Shown: piece by piece, positions 21,431 to 31,149 of the stretch | Layout of the letters: each line of letters starts with the position of its first letter | Position numbering within the stretch: position 1 is the first letter of the stretch | Assembly: GCA_049999765.1 (NCBI GenBank) | Contig: JBNGIQ010008557.1 | Location: 35,264-67,241, forward strand | Direction: 5' to 3' | Source: Phaeoceros laevis | Lineage: Eukaryota > Anthocerotophyta > Anthocerotopsida > Notothyladales | DNA length: 31,978 nucleotides | Made by a program: the position numbers and the translations under genes | The notes under the pieces: model-generated | The model's database searches: none | Told to the model about the DNA's origin: nothing | The model's input: only the letters and a program-made list of their open reading frames with translations

Positions 21431-21491
21431 ATATCACTTTGAGAAAGGTTTGGTCACATTCTTGCTTGCCGTCTGGGAGTAAAACAGCTGA

Positions 21492-22528
21492 CATGTTTGC
21501 ACCTTTGGACAGGATGAGGCGACTTGGCACAGTGACCTGGTAGCTTGGAACTACCCAAGCTTGGAAGGAGGTGCGGTCCCATCCCCGACTACTCAAGCAG
21601 TCCTCAGCCTTATCAACAGCAGTAAATTCCATAAAACTGTTGTGAAGCTTGATAAGCAGGCCTTGGAGGACTGCACTCTAGATGGAGTGAAACCGCAGCT
21701 ACTGGACACACTAGCGCTGGACGATTGGCTGAAGCTTGCAGCTGCTTACGTGAAAGACCCCACTGTTTGCATCTCCAAGCTGCTCAAAGTGCATTCGTTG
21801 TTGGATATGCTGGTTGCCGATGAAGAAGCCACGGAAGAAGCAGACATGCTTCGTGATGAGATCTCCAAAGCCATCGGGTATGCTGTAGTGGACAAGGAGA
21901 AAGATGACAATTCCTGCTTCACAGAAGACGGGCAGTTTGCCCACCCTTTGCTTGGCAAACATCTGCGTAGGTCAGACGGCGTCAAGAAGATTGTGGAAAA
22001 AACCAAGCAAGCTTCTGAGCAGGAGGGGTGTCCTATCCCTATTACACCAGCAAGAGATATAGAGCCGGAGTTAGAAAAGTGGGGATACAAGGTGTGGGCG
22101 GCACGCAATGTGAACTTGTTAGCTCCACTTAGTATTCGGTCGTGGCAGATAATCCTGAGTCTCACGGATCGTGAGGTGAATGACTGCCGGGAACGCGCCT
22201 TGACAGGGAACCTTACATTGGCAATCCTGTCAAACTCACTGCATCGCCCACAATGAATCAGTTCGACGTGAACTGTCTCTATCAGCAGCCAATTGCAGTG
22301 CGCTGCAAAAGCGCCATGGCTACAGGAGCACACAAGCGCAAGAATCCGGAGTACAACAAGTTGCTTTGCAACTGGAACCGACCCTTCGCTAAGTGCATGT
22401 GCAAGCAACTTGGGGGATCAACTGGCAAGGGAAAGGGCAAGGAGAGGACGGAGAAAGTCTGTGATCCTCGCATCCTCTGGTGGGATTACATGGTCTTCTA
22501 CATGGCCAATAATCTCGAACTTTGTTGA
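21492..22528 (+). pseudogene. Unrecognised protein, tandem copy 1 (frameshifted)
   Basis: The frame is open from 21492 without an early ATG, which suggests a 5' exon elsewhere (a possible acceptor TTTGGACAG precedes GATGAG at 21514). It reads WHSDLVAWNYPSLEGG, TLALDDWLKLAAAYVKDPTV, SKLLKVHSLL, then charged HLRRSDGVKKIVEKTKQA, ARDIEPELEKWGYKVW and LSIRSWQIILSLTDREV. A one-base deletion at about 22220, relative to copy 2, truncates the frame at 22256. The original frame resumes and ends MANNLELC-stop at 22528. Repaired length would be about 340 residues. It lacks signal peptide, membrane segments or a motif I know. A basic GKGKGK stretch near the C-terminus suggests nucleic-acid contact, as inference only. 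Confidence 0.5.
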
Positions 22529-22670
22529 TTGGATCACAGTAGTTAAGTCCCTATCTGGATGTCTGCATCCTATTCAGTTTTGTCAGTTTTAAACTGTATG
22601 TATGTGCAGAAAGAACACACCCCCCATGTCTTGCGCTCGCCCCAGTCTACTACCATGGATGCCGCTGACG
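21751..22670 (+). repeat. Tandem duplication, unit 1 (920 bases)
   Basis: From the KDPTVC codons through the stop and about 140 bases of 3' flank. Unit 2 (22671-23588) repeats it with only scattered substitutions and a few small indels (by eye about 95% identical). It is a recent duplication. Confidence 0.92.
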
Positions 22671-23455
22671 TGGAAGATCCCACTGTTTGCATCTCCAAGC
22701 TGCTCAAAGTGCATTCGTTGTTGGAGGACATGCTGGTTGTCGATGAAGAAGCCACGGAAGAAGCAGACATGCTTCGTGATGAGATCTCCAAAGCCATCAA
22801 GTATGCTGTAGTGGACAAGGAGAAAGATGACAATTCCTGCTTCACAGAAGACAGGCAGTTTGCCCACCCTTTGCTTGGCAAACATCTGCGTACATCAGAC
22901 GGCATCAAGAAGATTGTGGAAAACACCAAGCAAGCTTCTGAGCAGGAGGGTTGTCCTATCCCTATTACACCAGCAAGAGACATAGAGCCGGAGTTAGAAA
23001 AGTGGGGATACAAGGTGTGGGTGGCATGCAATGTGAACTTGTTAGCTCCACTTAGTATTCGGTCGTGGCAGATAATCCTGAGTCTCACAGATCGTGAGGT
23101 GAATGACTGCCGGGAACGCGCCTTGACAGGGAACCTTACATTGGCCAATCCTGTCAAACTCACTGCATCGCCCACAATGAATCAGTTCGACGTGAACTGT
23201 CTCTATCAGCAGCCAATTGCAGTGTGCTGCAAAAGTGCCATGGCTACAGGAGCACACAAGCGCAAGGATCCGGAGGAGCACAACAAGTTGCTTTGGAACT
23301 GGAACCGACCCTTCGCTAAGTGCATGTGCAAGCAACTTGGGGGATCAACTGGCAAGGGAAAGGGCAAGGAGAGGACGGAGAAAGTCTGTGATCCTCGCAT
23401 CCTCTGGTGGGATTACATGGTCTTCTACATGGCCAATAATCTCGAACTTTGTTGA
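22655..23455 (+). CDS. Unrecognised protein, tandem copy 2 (open)
   Basis: ATG 22655 sits in CTACCATGG and gives MDAADVEDPTVC, then the same protein as copy 1 without the frameshift. It runs through ANPVKLTASPTMNQF, NCLYQQPIAVCCKSAMA and GSTGKGKGKERTEKVCDPR to ILWWDYMVFYMANNLELC and TGA, 266 residues. The frame is also open upstream to 22559. The copy begins in the 3' flank of copy 1, so its first eight codons come from non-coding flank and it lacks the N-terminal region (WNYPSLEGG part) of copy 1. Expression would need a promoter within 22530-22650. No known family is recognised. It may be a 5'-truncated duplicate with no function. Confidence 0.5.
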   Translation: MDAADVEDPTVCISKLLKVHSLLEDMLVVDEEATEEADMLRDEISKAIKYAVVDKEKDDNSCFTEDRQFAHPLLGKHLRTSDGIKKIVENTKQASEQEGCPIPITPARDIEPELEKWGYKVWVACNVNLLAPLSIRSWQIILSLTDREVNDCRERALTGNLTLANPVKLTASPTMNQFDVNCLYQQPIAVCCKSAMATGAHKRKDPEEHNKLLWNWNRPFAKCMCKQLGGSTGKGKGKERTEKVCDPRILWWDYMVFYMANNLELC

Positions 23456-23588
23456 TTGAATCACAATAGTCAAGTCCCTATCTGGATGTCTGCATCCCAT
23501 TCAGTTTTGTCAGTTTCAAACTGTATGTATGTGCAGAAAGAACACACCCCCCATGTCTTGCACTCACCCCAGTCTACTGCCATGGATG
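22671..23588 (+). repeat. Tandem duplication, unit 2
   Basis: Ends at CCATGGATG. In unit 1 the same string continues into CCGCTGACG, whereas here it meets unrelated sequence starting TGTTAGAAATC. A later insertion or deletion therefore cut the right boundary. Confidence 0.88.
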
Positions 23589-24345
23589 TGTTAGAAATCA
23601 AGCTCCCTTAATGGGTGAGTTATGCTAAGTGTGTTACTTTAATACATTACATAAAGTGAGCTAGGGCACGGTTGCCCTAACTCCCATTTTTTACAGGATG
23701 CTCGTACTCGTTCGCATGCGGGTGCCCACACAAGAGCAAGGGGGGGGACCCTCATAGGGCGGTACCGTCAACCTCCTCAAACACAACACATACACACTGC
23801 CACATGTCGCATTGGATTCGTGCTTGGTACTTGGGCGCTCCCTAAATCGTGTTCGGGTCCCCCTTTTGAAAGAGGAGCCCCAATGCTTTGCTGCTTGAAT
23901 GTCCCCATGGGAACAATTGCTTCGTATAGCAGTGAGTTATATCACGGGCCCGTATTTAAGCCACCTATGAAAAACCTATCATTTTCTAAAAAGTCTGGTT
24001 ATACTCAAGGGCTGCAAAATTCTTGTTTGGTGCTTGTCTAGGTCCAACCAGTTGGTCGTACACTCTTCTCTGATTGCTCCCAAACAGTGGTATACACTTT
24101 AGACTGCCGTAGATCCAACAATACCTTGGCACTTTTTTGTTGAACACCTCAATTTTTTTAGGAGATATGGTTTGGCACTCTAAATGCACTAGTTGAATTA
24201 TGGGTTTTGATGCAAAATTTGCAAACTTCTACTCATGAACTTTTTATTTAGGAATCAGAAAATAGCAATGAAAAATGTTGAACCGATATTGGGCTTACAA
24301 TACTTTCTAGAATTAGCTAACCTAACTCATGAGCTGGGAGTATTA
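23589..24345. other. Unassigned sequence with a repeat fragment
   Basis: Begins TGTTAGAAATC, which resembles an LTR start, but I see no matching CA end, primer-binding site or second LTR. TAGGGCA...TGCCCTA (about 23662-23680) is a 7-bp inverted repeat. 23702-23806 is a repeat shared with 27729-27826. The rest is AT-rich without a supported gene. Confidence 0.35.
23702..23806 (+). repeat. G-run repeat, copy 1
   Basis: Shares GCATGCGG-TGCC, GCAAGGGGGGGACCCT, and ACCTCCTCAAA followed by CA-rich sequence with 27729-27826 in the same orientation. Confidence 0.7.
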
Positions 24346-24369
24346 CATCTTATATTATAAAAAAATAGG

Positions 24370-24400
24370 ACACTCTCTCTACACTAGGGAGAGAGAGTGT
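24370..24400. other. Hairpin of an 11-bp perfect inverted repeat
   Basis: ACACTCTCTCT, 9-base loop, AGAGAGAGTGT. It is preceded by CTTATATTATAAAAAAA, a string also found at 7447-7463 next to a GAGAGTGTG stretch. This suggests a shared repeat terminus. Confidence 0.7.
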
Positions 24401-24428
24401 GTTTAAATGGATTAAATTGTGCTCCCTC

Positions 24429-24806
24429 GCGCGCGCCAATGTGCCCGGGGCATTTTTTTCGTAAATACGTAAATTATTTACGTCACGTTTTTTACCACGT
24501 TTTTTTCAAATGGGAGTTTTTTGCGGATCCGTACAAACGGGTACTAAACGTATTTTTCAAGTATTTTGTAATATTATAAGCCCGATTTGGGCTTCCCGCT
24601 AGCTCTGAACTTACTAAGTCAGTACTTAGTACTTACTAACTTAGCTACTCTTAGTAAGCAGTGCGAATATTTTAAGTATTTTCAGTATTTTACTTTTTCC
24701 CTCAGAGATGAAAAACACTTGCGTCTTTTTCGCAATTAGAGTAAAAAACGAAAACTACCACGTTTTATTAGTAAAATGCGGAGTTAGCGGTAACTATGGC
24801 GCGCGC
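24429..24806. mobile_element. MITE-like structure with short terminal inverted repeats
   Basis: GCGCGCGCCA (24429-24438) and TGGCGCGCGC (24797-24806) are perfect 10-bp inverted repeats around 358 AT-rich bases. Inside are ACGTAAATTATTTACGT (24467-24483, palindrome) and several ACTTAGTA/ACTAAGT inverted strings (24606-24660). There is no transposase ORF. No target-site duplication is evident, so a MITE is possible but unproven. Confidence 0.35.
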
Positions 24807-24814
24807 GGAGCGCG

Positions 24815-24902
24815 GGGTAAAATAAAGGCAGTCGTGGGAGTTAATCCCAAACCTGCCCTTCCCACTCGAGGAACCTAACCACATGCCCTACTCCATTACA
24901 TG
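24815..24902 (+). repeat. About 95-bp dispersed repeat, copy 2 (abuts LINE fragment)
   Basis: Same order of blocks as 11640-11742 (GGGGTAAAATAA, TGCCCTTCCCACTCGA, AACCACATG, TACTCCATTACATGA). The LINE reverse-transcriptase frame starts right at its end. The junction suggests insertion of one element against the other, or that this is the LINE's own 5' end after truncation. Confidence 0.75.
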
Positions 24903-26916
24903 AAAGTTACTGGTATGGTTTACAAGGCTCCAGACAAGTATGGTTTACGTATGGAGTACTTTAAACTGTTGAAAGACAGGGAAATGCCTAAAGTAGTAGC
25001 TCATGTCTTCAACGAAATTGTAAAAGATGGTGCATTCCCAGTTTCATGGGGAGCTTCGGATGTGCGTCCATTACACAAGGCAGGAAAGCTCATGGACCCT
25101 GATAACTTCATGTACATAACATTGAACACCATGTTTTACAAGGTATACGCCTCAGCAATCAATGTTCTTGTCAGCCTGTACCTGGACAATGTGGATCAAA
25201 TGTTCCAAGGAGGCTTTCGAAAATCATACAGCTGTCTCCATCATCTGTTCATACTTGTGCCGTTATAGAACAAGCGAAAGCCTCAGGAAAGAAGCTATAT
25301 GCTTGTTTCATTGATTTCCGGAAAGCTTTCGATCTTATTCCACGAGCCAAGCTATGGCATGCCTTTCTGCAAGCAGGGCTACCGACGGATTTGGTGAGAG
25401 CCATACAGCTCATATACCAGCATACTCAGCTCACTATATGTATAGAACATGGAAGGTCGGCCCCCTTTTCTAGCAATATGGGCCTTCGCCAAGGTTGTTC
25501 CCAGTCACCAACATCGTTTGCACTCTATCTCCAAAGACTGCAAAAACTGTTCAAAGAATTGGGGGCTGAAATCGATGCACCGTACCTTCTTGCAACAGCG
25601 ATTGCCCTGCTGCTCTTTGCCGATGACCTGGTCTTATTATCTCTATCACCGGAAGGGCTCCAATCTCAGCTAGATCACATGTATACCTTCTATCAAGACT
25701 CAGACCTCCAACTCAATTTGACCAAAACAGCTATTCTGATCTTCAATGACACAGGAGAGTCATCTACGCATACCTTCTTATGGGGAGGATGGCCAATCCA
25801 GATTTTGGATATCTACAAATACCTTGGTATGATGTTATTCACGCACAAGAAAATCCATATGGCAAGTCATGCTAGAATAGATGCCGCCATGAATGCTTCT
25901 TTTCACATTAGGTCAAAGGCCCTCAATAAGTATTTCCTGCACACCGTCCCTATGATCACGTTTTACAAACAATGTATCCTTCCAAAGTTGCTTTATGTTG
26001 CCCCAATCTGGGCGGTAGGCTGTCCAAAAACGGGATGGGAAGAACTTGAAAGGATACAAAGGCAATTTTTCAAGCGTCACTTTGCCATCCCTCAATCAAC
26101 TTGTTCAGCCACCTTACTAGCAGAATTGGGGTTGTGTCCAGTTGAAATAGAGGCATTCATTCTCAGAGCACAATTTCTGCAATAGGTCATACAGCTTCCA
26201 CAGTCTAGGATACAGGACTACAAACTCTATCAATTGACACCACAGCTTATCCGCATAGCTAACCTCAATTAGGTGTGGAAGCTCCAGTCTCTCTCACCGC
26301 TGCAGCTCCATTATCTTCACTCTGTCAATGCCAACATCGATCTTGTTATTCAGGATATCTCCAAGCACCTATTCCCTTCTCCCATGTTCAGTCATTTATT
26401 CAACTACGCCTCCAGGTCACTCCATGGTCAAATACTCATCGATGGGAGCATCAGGCAGGAAATCTCCTCCCTAGCTGTCACCTCTGTCAAGTCCCAGTCT
26501 CAGACATAGAACATCATATGGTCTATGCTTGCCCCCTTACAGAAGACATCCGAATGAAACCAATCAATCTCCCGCTCTTCAAAAATCAGTCCTTGCTATT
26601 TCTTTTTTCATATAGACCATCTAGTCTCGTAGCCTCCTTTTCACATGACCTCCTGTATCACATCCAGCATATAGACCCCGTTATCCAGCTGTCATCCACG
26701 GATTCAGACGACGATGATCAAGATCAACTCCGCAATAGTTCCTCTCCCAATAGTATAGCCTCGGCAAATGAATACAGCACGGACTCCGACTCAACAGATG
26801 ACAACCTGGCACTCCAGCAAGACTCTAATTTCATCTATCCAAGAGGCTCCCGCCAGCCACAACGTCAGTTTCATATGCAGCTCAGGAATCAGGCAACAAC
26901 GTATACGTCATCCTAG
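24900..26916 (+). pseudogene. 5'-truncated LINE: reverse transcriptase with C-terminal zinc finger, broken
   Basis: Starts inside the reverse transcriptase. The first segment (24900 to about 25255) has SWGASDVRPLHKAGK, DPDNF and GGFRKSYSC. A frameshift near 25250 moves to the next frame, with FIDFRKAFDLIP, MGLRQGCSQSPTSFALYLQR, catalytic LLFADDLVLLS and NLTKTAILIF. TAG stops lie at 26183-26185 and 26270-26272. Another shift near 26400 leads to a zinc-binding CHLC...HHMVYAC motif (CX2CX9HX4C), then an unusual acidic Ser/Asp tail (STDSDDDDQDQ) to the stop at 26914-26916. No endonuclease is present. The sequence differs clearly from the LINE at 1-5150, so it is a different clade. Dead copy. Confidence 0.88.
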
Positions 26917-26980
26917 CAACATAGTTCATTTCTCCATCTTACTTCCACAATGTATTTTCTTGTACTGCTGTACTTCTTAC

Positions 26981-27183
26981 TACATGTCTTAAGGTACCAC
27001 ACTTTCTTATAGTCCTGTATACACTTACGAACAACTTTGTAAAGTAAGTCACGCATGTATCTCACCATGACTGGAACATGTTACCTAATGTATTGCCTTA
27101 AACTACTGTCTTTCCCTGTAGTCCTGAATACAATTACAAACAACCATGCATAGTTAGCCACAACTATATTTCGCCATGGCCAG
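26981..27183 (+). repeat. Two degenerate tandem repeats, period about 109 bases
   Basis: AGTCCTGTATACACTTACGA (27011) and AGTCCTGAATACAATTACAA (27120) lead parallel segments with AACAAC, GTTAGCCAC/GTAAGTCAC and CACCATGAC/CGCCATGGC. It lies in the presumed LINE 3' UTR, where such repeats are common. Confidence 0.6.
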
Positions 27184-27189
27184 ACTGCG

Positions 27190-27728
27190 GTATCAAACCT
27201 CACGATCAAACATGTATAAACAAACGAGACAGAAAGAAGTTTACACCTGTGCATAGCCTTTGTCGGAGATAGCCAATCGTTAGGGGAACCCATGCTCCCA
27301 CATTCCTGGCGCACATACTCTTGCTGGCCATATATTACATACATATCCTTAAGGACAACTCCCACTGCTGCATCGCCAACAAATGGTACTTTGACAACGA
27401 ACATTGAAACCCTCTTCCACCAATTAAAAGACAAACTATCCAACTTCACAACTGCCCGAGTGCCACACACAGACTACAATAGACACTTAGAGATACAACT
27501 CATGCCCACAAGCCCTTCATTTAGCAACAGCCCACGCACACATAACCTTCTGCAATTTGACCACTGCTGCATCGTACTAATAAGCATACCCGTTATGCCC
27601 TATCCCACCATGAACCTGCGACACCAGGATCGTGTTGCTCATTTTCAGCTCGAATTGGAACCATGCAAGGTGAGATACATGCAAGGTGGGTCGACCGGCG
27701 GCGGAATTTTGAAGAAACTAAAAACTCC
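27190..27728. other. Unassigned sequence after the LINE
   Basis: A plus-strand open frame of 166 codons (27292-27792) has no recognisable motif, uses an alternative start, and runs into the repeat at 27729. I do not call it a gene. Confidence 0.35.
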
Positions 27729-27806
27729 TATACCCGCCTGCATGCGGATGCCCCAGCAAGGGCAAGGGGGGGACCCTTCATGGGACCGATAACCTCCTCA
27801 AAATCT
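27729..27806 (+). repeat. G-run repeat, copy 2
   Basis: Partner of 23702-23806: GCATGCGGATGCC, GCAAGGGGGGGACCCTTCA, AACCTCCTCAAAA. It ends in a (CA)n tract. Confidence 0.7.
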
Positions 27807-27827
27807 CACACACACACACACACACAC
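27807..27827. repeat. (CA)n microsatellite
   Basis: About ten CA units at the junction of the G-run repeat and block S2. It is the mirror of the (TG)n at 11477-11495. Confidence 0.9.
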
Positions 27828-28075
27828 CTGGTGTTCCCAGGTTGTGCGTGTGTGTCTTAATGATAATGTGTATCATTTTTAATACGCCTATGAGGTCTAA
27901 GTGATCTGAGCTTCTCACATAAACTTGTGAGTTACATGGTGTTCAAACAAGCATTTGCATAAGTACATACCGGCCTGTATATGCATTTTTTCTGTATACA
28001 TTTTTATCCTAACTTGCTTGTATGTCTTCCATGACATAGCCCTTTGGCAACTACATGTATGCCAACGCATACATA
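27826..28075 (+). repeat. Inverted-repeat block S2 (partner of 11235-11475)
   Basis: Starts CCTGGTGTTCCCAGGTTGTG, whose reverse complement is in S1. The conserved hairpin CTCACA...TGTGAG (27914-27931) and ACATGGTGTT follow, then CTGTATATGCATTTTTTCTG and CCATGACATAGCCC, matching S1 in order. It forms the inner end of the right arm of the inverted duplication. Confidence 0.7.
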
Positions 28076-28755
28076 CTGCTTAGTCCAGATAGCGACTGTA
28101 TTTTACAGCTATGAGGTAATTTAATAAGCAGCCTCCTTCGGGATTTTTTTACTTCTGGCTTGCTCTGATTGCGCTCGGTAGATATGCTACCATAGGACCA
28201 TGTGGTTCCCTAATAACGGGACACTACAGTCCTTCTAAAATGCGATCTCTTGCTTTGAGTATGTGGCAACATTGGCGTTACTATGTGCTGCTGGCTCGAG
28301 CATGCCACTCTTGGCGCTCAGCTTAAAAATACAGCTGCAACTTCGACAGTCTTGTTGCCACAACGTGGCTCCCAAATATATCTCTTGGGTCATTATTACT
28401 GACGACGCCACAGATGCTTCTGAGCCACCTGACACGTCTATGAATGGACCAATTTCCAAATCCAGCTATAGGATCTCAGGAAATATGATTGTCTTCGCAT
28501 TATTTGTGATGACATGGCCTATGTATGTGGTCTGCAAGATTATAGCAAACGCTGTTTTAAGGCTGCATTTAAGACCGATCTGCTCACCTTGCGGACTGAC
28601 GGCATGACTCAGCTGTTTACTGGGGTACAGGTCCAAAAATATGACTTGTTTACCTGGACCAGATTTCATGACCAGCTACGTTTGGTAATGGCCTCTTGCC
28701 CGGCATTGCTGTCACACCACCAATAATTCAGTCTTTTCATTTTACCATGCCTAAC
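28076..28755. other. Unassigned sequence between S2 and R4
   Basis: Short ORFs on both strands (for example 28263-28607 plus) without a recognisable domain. The equivalent interval on the left arm (10780-11235) shares little with it. The arms have therefore diverged or carry different insertions here. Confidence 0.35.
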
Positions 28756-28759
28756 TATA

Positions 28760-30330
28760 GACTACCTAGCACTTTCTTTTCCCGCCCTGTCATATTGAGC
28801 TCGTACCTATATAAACACCTGTTTCCAGCTTGAATCCTTCACTGTTTCTCCTCCTCCCTCTCGCAGTCCTGCAAACGCCTATGCTCCGTTCTTCTTGTTT
28901 GCTTGTAGCTGGCTTCCTGCTGGCCTACAAACCCTTTCCCACTATGCACTCTGATTCTGCTGCATTACTGCAGTCCTGCTAGCCTCCTTCACGCTCCCCT
29001 TGCCTACTATCCACTCTGCCTCCAGTCAGGTTATACTATTGCATACTGTTTCAGGTCTTTCTTTTCTTTTCTATCCACCTTCCTCCTTTGACATTGTTAC
29101 ATTTCTGAGTGCCTTACTGCCCAACCTAGCTCTCCACTTCAGCAACAGTCAGTTTGGTTCTTTAGAATCTGCAACCCACGAGGTGCACCTGTCAGATTTT
29201 GTAGCAACGGCTGGCAGCTCTTCCCAGTAGGTCAGCATGTACAAGTTTTCTGCTATACATATGAACATGTAGCTTTTGCTTTCACCGTTTTGGCCGGGAG
29301 TCTTGAATGCTGGATGCTTCATGCCTTGTTCTGATATGACTACTTCCTTGAGACTTGAATGACTTTTTCCTTGAGACCTATGAATTTCATGCTTTGCTGA
29401 ATACATTTCACTGTTCTAACTATCACTAATGCTACGTTTGAGACTTCTTGCATGAGGGAAAATGCACAGAACCGTGCAAAACTTGGATATGCCAGAAATC
29501 CAAGCAATGATGACTCTTTGGCACTGATGAAGGGGAGTTGGAGGCTCGTCCTTACTAGATGAGCGTTTGCTCGGGAATGCTGGCTGTCGGACAAGGGAAA
29601 CTGGTTATTTCCTTCGAAGACTTGCCTTTGCATCAATTCCATTGTTTTTGAAATGCTTTGTGAATGTCTGCATACCTGTGTTGGCTGAATCCTGCATGAC
29701 ATCAATGGCAACATGCGTTAGAAGCAGCCTCATGGCTGACTTCTACTCGCACCTCATTCCAAATAGCAATGACATATACATATCCTAGGCTGCAAACTGC
29801 CTCATAGTGATGTGAGCTTCAGTAAAAACTGCTTGATCCAGCTGCCTTGAGCAGCAACGATTGTTTGTAATTTCCTTTTGGTAGTCCTGTTGTAAAAGAC
29901 ACACTTGCAGCAGCTTGGCACGAACCGTGCACCTGCACACATTGTGCTGGTACCAAGCAAAATATACCTGGACAATGCTGCCAGATCTATATCTCTGATA
30001 GTTGGCTATTGACGCATACTCCTCTGTATGCTAGGTCGGATGCACAGTCTCCTGTTGACTGTTCACATTCTGAACAAATAGACCACATGTTGTCTGATGT
30101 CTTCTACTTTCCATTGTCCATAAATACGTCTACGCCTGCTAGCTAGTTTCTAGCGTCATGAATCTTGGAATGCCAACCGTCAACATCATGACCAAACAGT
30201 GTCTGCACCTGGACAATATCATTTTCAATTATCAAAAGCACAAGTCCTCTTCTTGAGGCAATCTTTTTCATCTTACGATTTACGTCATAGTAACTCGTAT
30301 GTATGTATGTCAAGGAACACACACACACTT
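28760..30330 (+). repeat. Dispersed repeat unit R4 (plus orientation)
   Basis: The order is CCCGCCCTGTCA, TATATAAA (28808-28815), a C/T-rich leader, then from 29463 a strong inverted match to R2: ACAGAACCGTGCAAAACTTG, AATCCAAGCAATGATGACTC, TTTGGCACTGATGAAGGGG, the GGTACCAAGCAAAATATACC region, and a terminal TCGTATGTATGTATGTCAAG. The minus strand retains frames shared with R2 plus: MKKIASRRGLVLLIIENDIV, HSKIHDARN, GYVYVIAIWNEVRVEVSHEA and QRQVFEGNNQFPLSDSQH. The last is part of a minus-strand open frame at 29714-29340. Stops and indels make it non-functional as a whole. Confidence 0.8.
28808..28815 (+). promoter_or_regulatory. TATA box of repeat unit R4
   Basis: TATATAAA preceded by CCCGCC and GAGCTC and followed by a pyrimidine-rich leader with TTTCTCCTCCTCCC. 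It matches the layout of the other R units. Confidence 0.45.
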
Positions 30331-31145
30331 TCAGTGTACGGTGTGTTCATCTGGTTTCAGTTTGTGTATCATTGAATCGTATGCAAAAGATATGCTGAAT
30401 TTTGCTTTATTTTACCAGCTTATACATGACCATGCTTAGTAACTTTTCCTTGAATCGGATCTTGCCATGTAACGTTACTTGGGTTCAGTTTTACCCCGTT
30501 ACTCTCGATATGGCAGAAAGTAGGCTTGAAACGTATAACTTGTTTTTTACAATTTCACTATGCAGCATGACTTGTACAGGTTAATAGGGCAAGCAACTGG
30601 TCTGATCATATTCCTTGAACTGCTATCTTATAATGCTTTTGGAATTGGTTGTACAAACGCGTGCTGCTGCTAAAGCTTTGGACGAAATAAAATATGTGTC
30701 CAGATAAAAAGCTGTCGAGAGCAGTCCGTAACCCGTCACCATGGAACAGAATGCATTACTGAGAAAACGAAGGGACGAACGACTGCTTGAACACCGTAGT
30801 TTGACGGCCATTCAGATACAAATGATGCCCAGCAGGTATGTTGTCCTGTTTCACTTTACCCTCAAGATTATTCCAAGGCTATGCAGGTCATTTACAATGA
30901 GCTGGAATCAATAATGCAGCTGACATCCTCTGCTGGCTTGTAAAAAAAGAATGTCATGAAGCCGCCAAAATGCAACAGTTGGACAAGCATTAAATGTTGA
31001 CGGCTTGAAGGACTGCTAACACATGTGGAAAGATGGATTTTTGCGATTCTCAGCATCCTGGAGGACAGCTACATTTGGCGCCAAGGATGTGGACACAGCT
31101 TACACCATCCAGATACCCCGCTTGGCATTTTCCTACTGAGAGAAG
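30331..31145. other. Spacer between R4 and R5
   Basis: No supported gene. A stretch at 30741-30835 starts with ATG in CACCATGG, is open for 31 codons (MEQNALLRKRRDERLLEHR) and ends at a good splice donor (CAG/GTATGT). A second open stretch ends QVIYNELESIMQL...TSSAGL-stop near 30944. It could be a gene remnant but is too little to call. Confidence 0.3.
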
Positions 31146-31149
31146 GTGA

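Noticed and set aside
22570-23175. Long minus-strand ORF (201 codons) across the tandem units, and a similar one at 21746-22408
   Set aside because: Mirror frames of the plus-strand protein. The plus frame is preserved with few changes, while the minus ORFs have different ends in the two copies and no domain.
27292-27792. 166-codon ORF as a gene
   Set aside because: No motif, an alternative start, and it overlaps a dispersed repeat. It is more likely LINE 3' sequence or chance.
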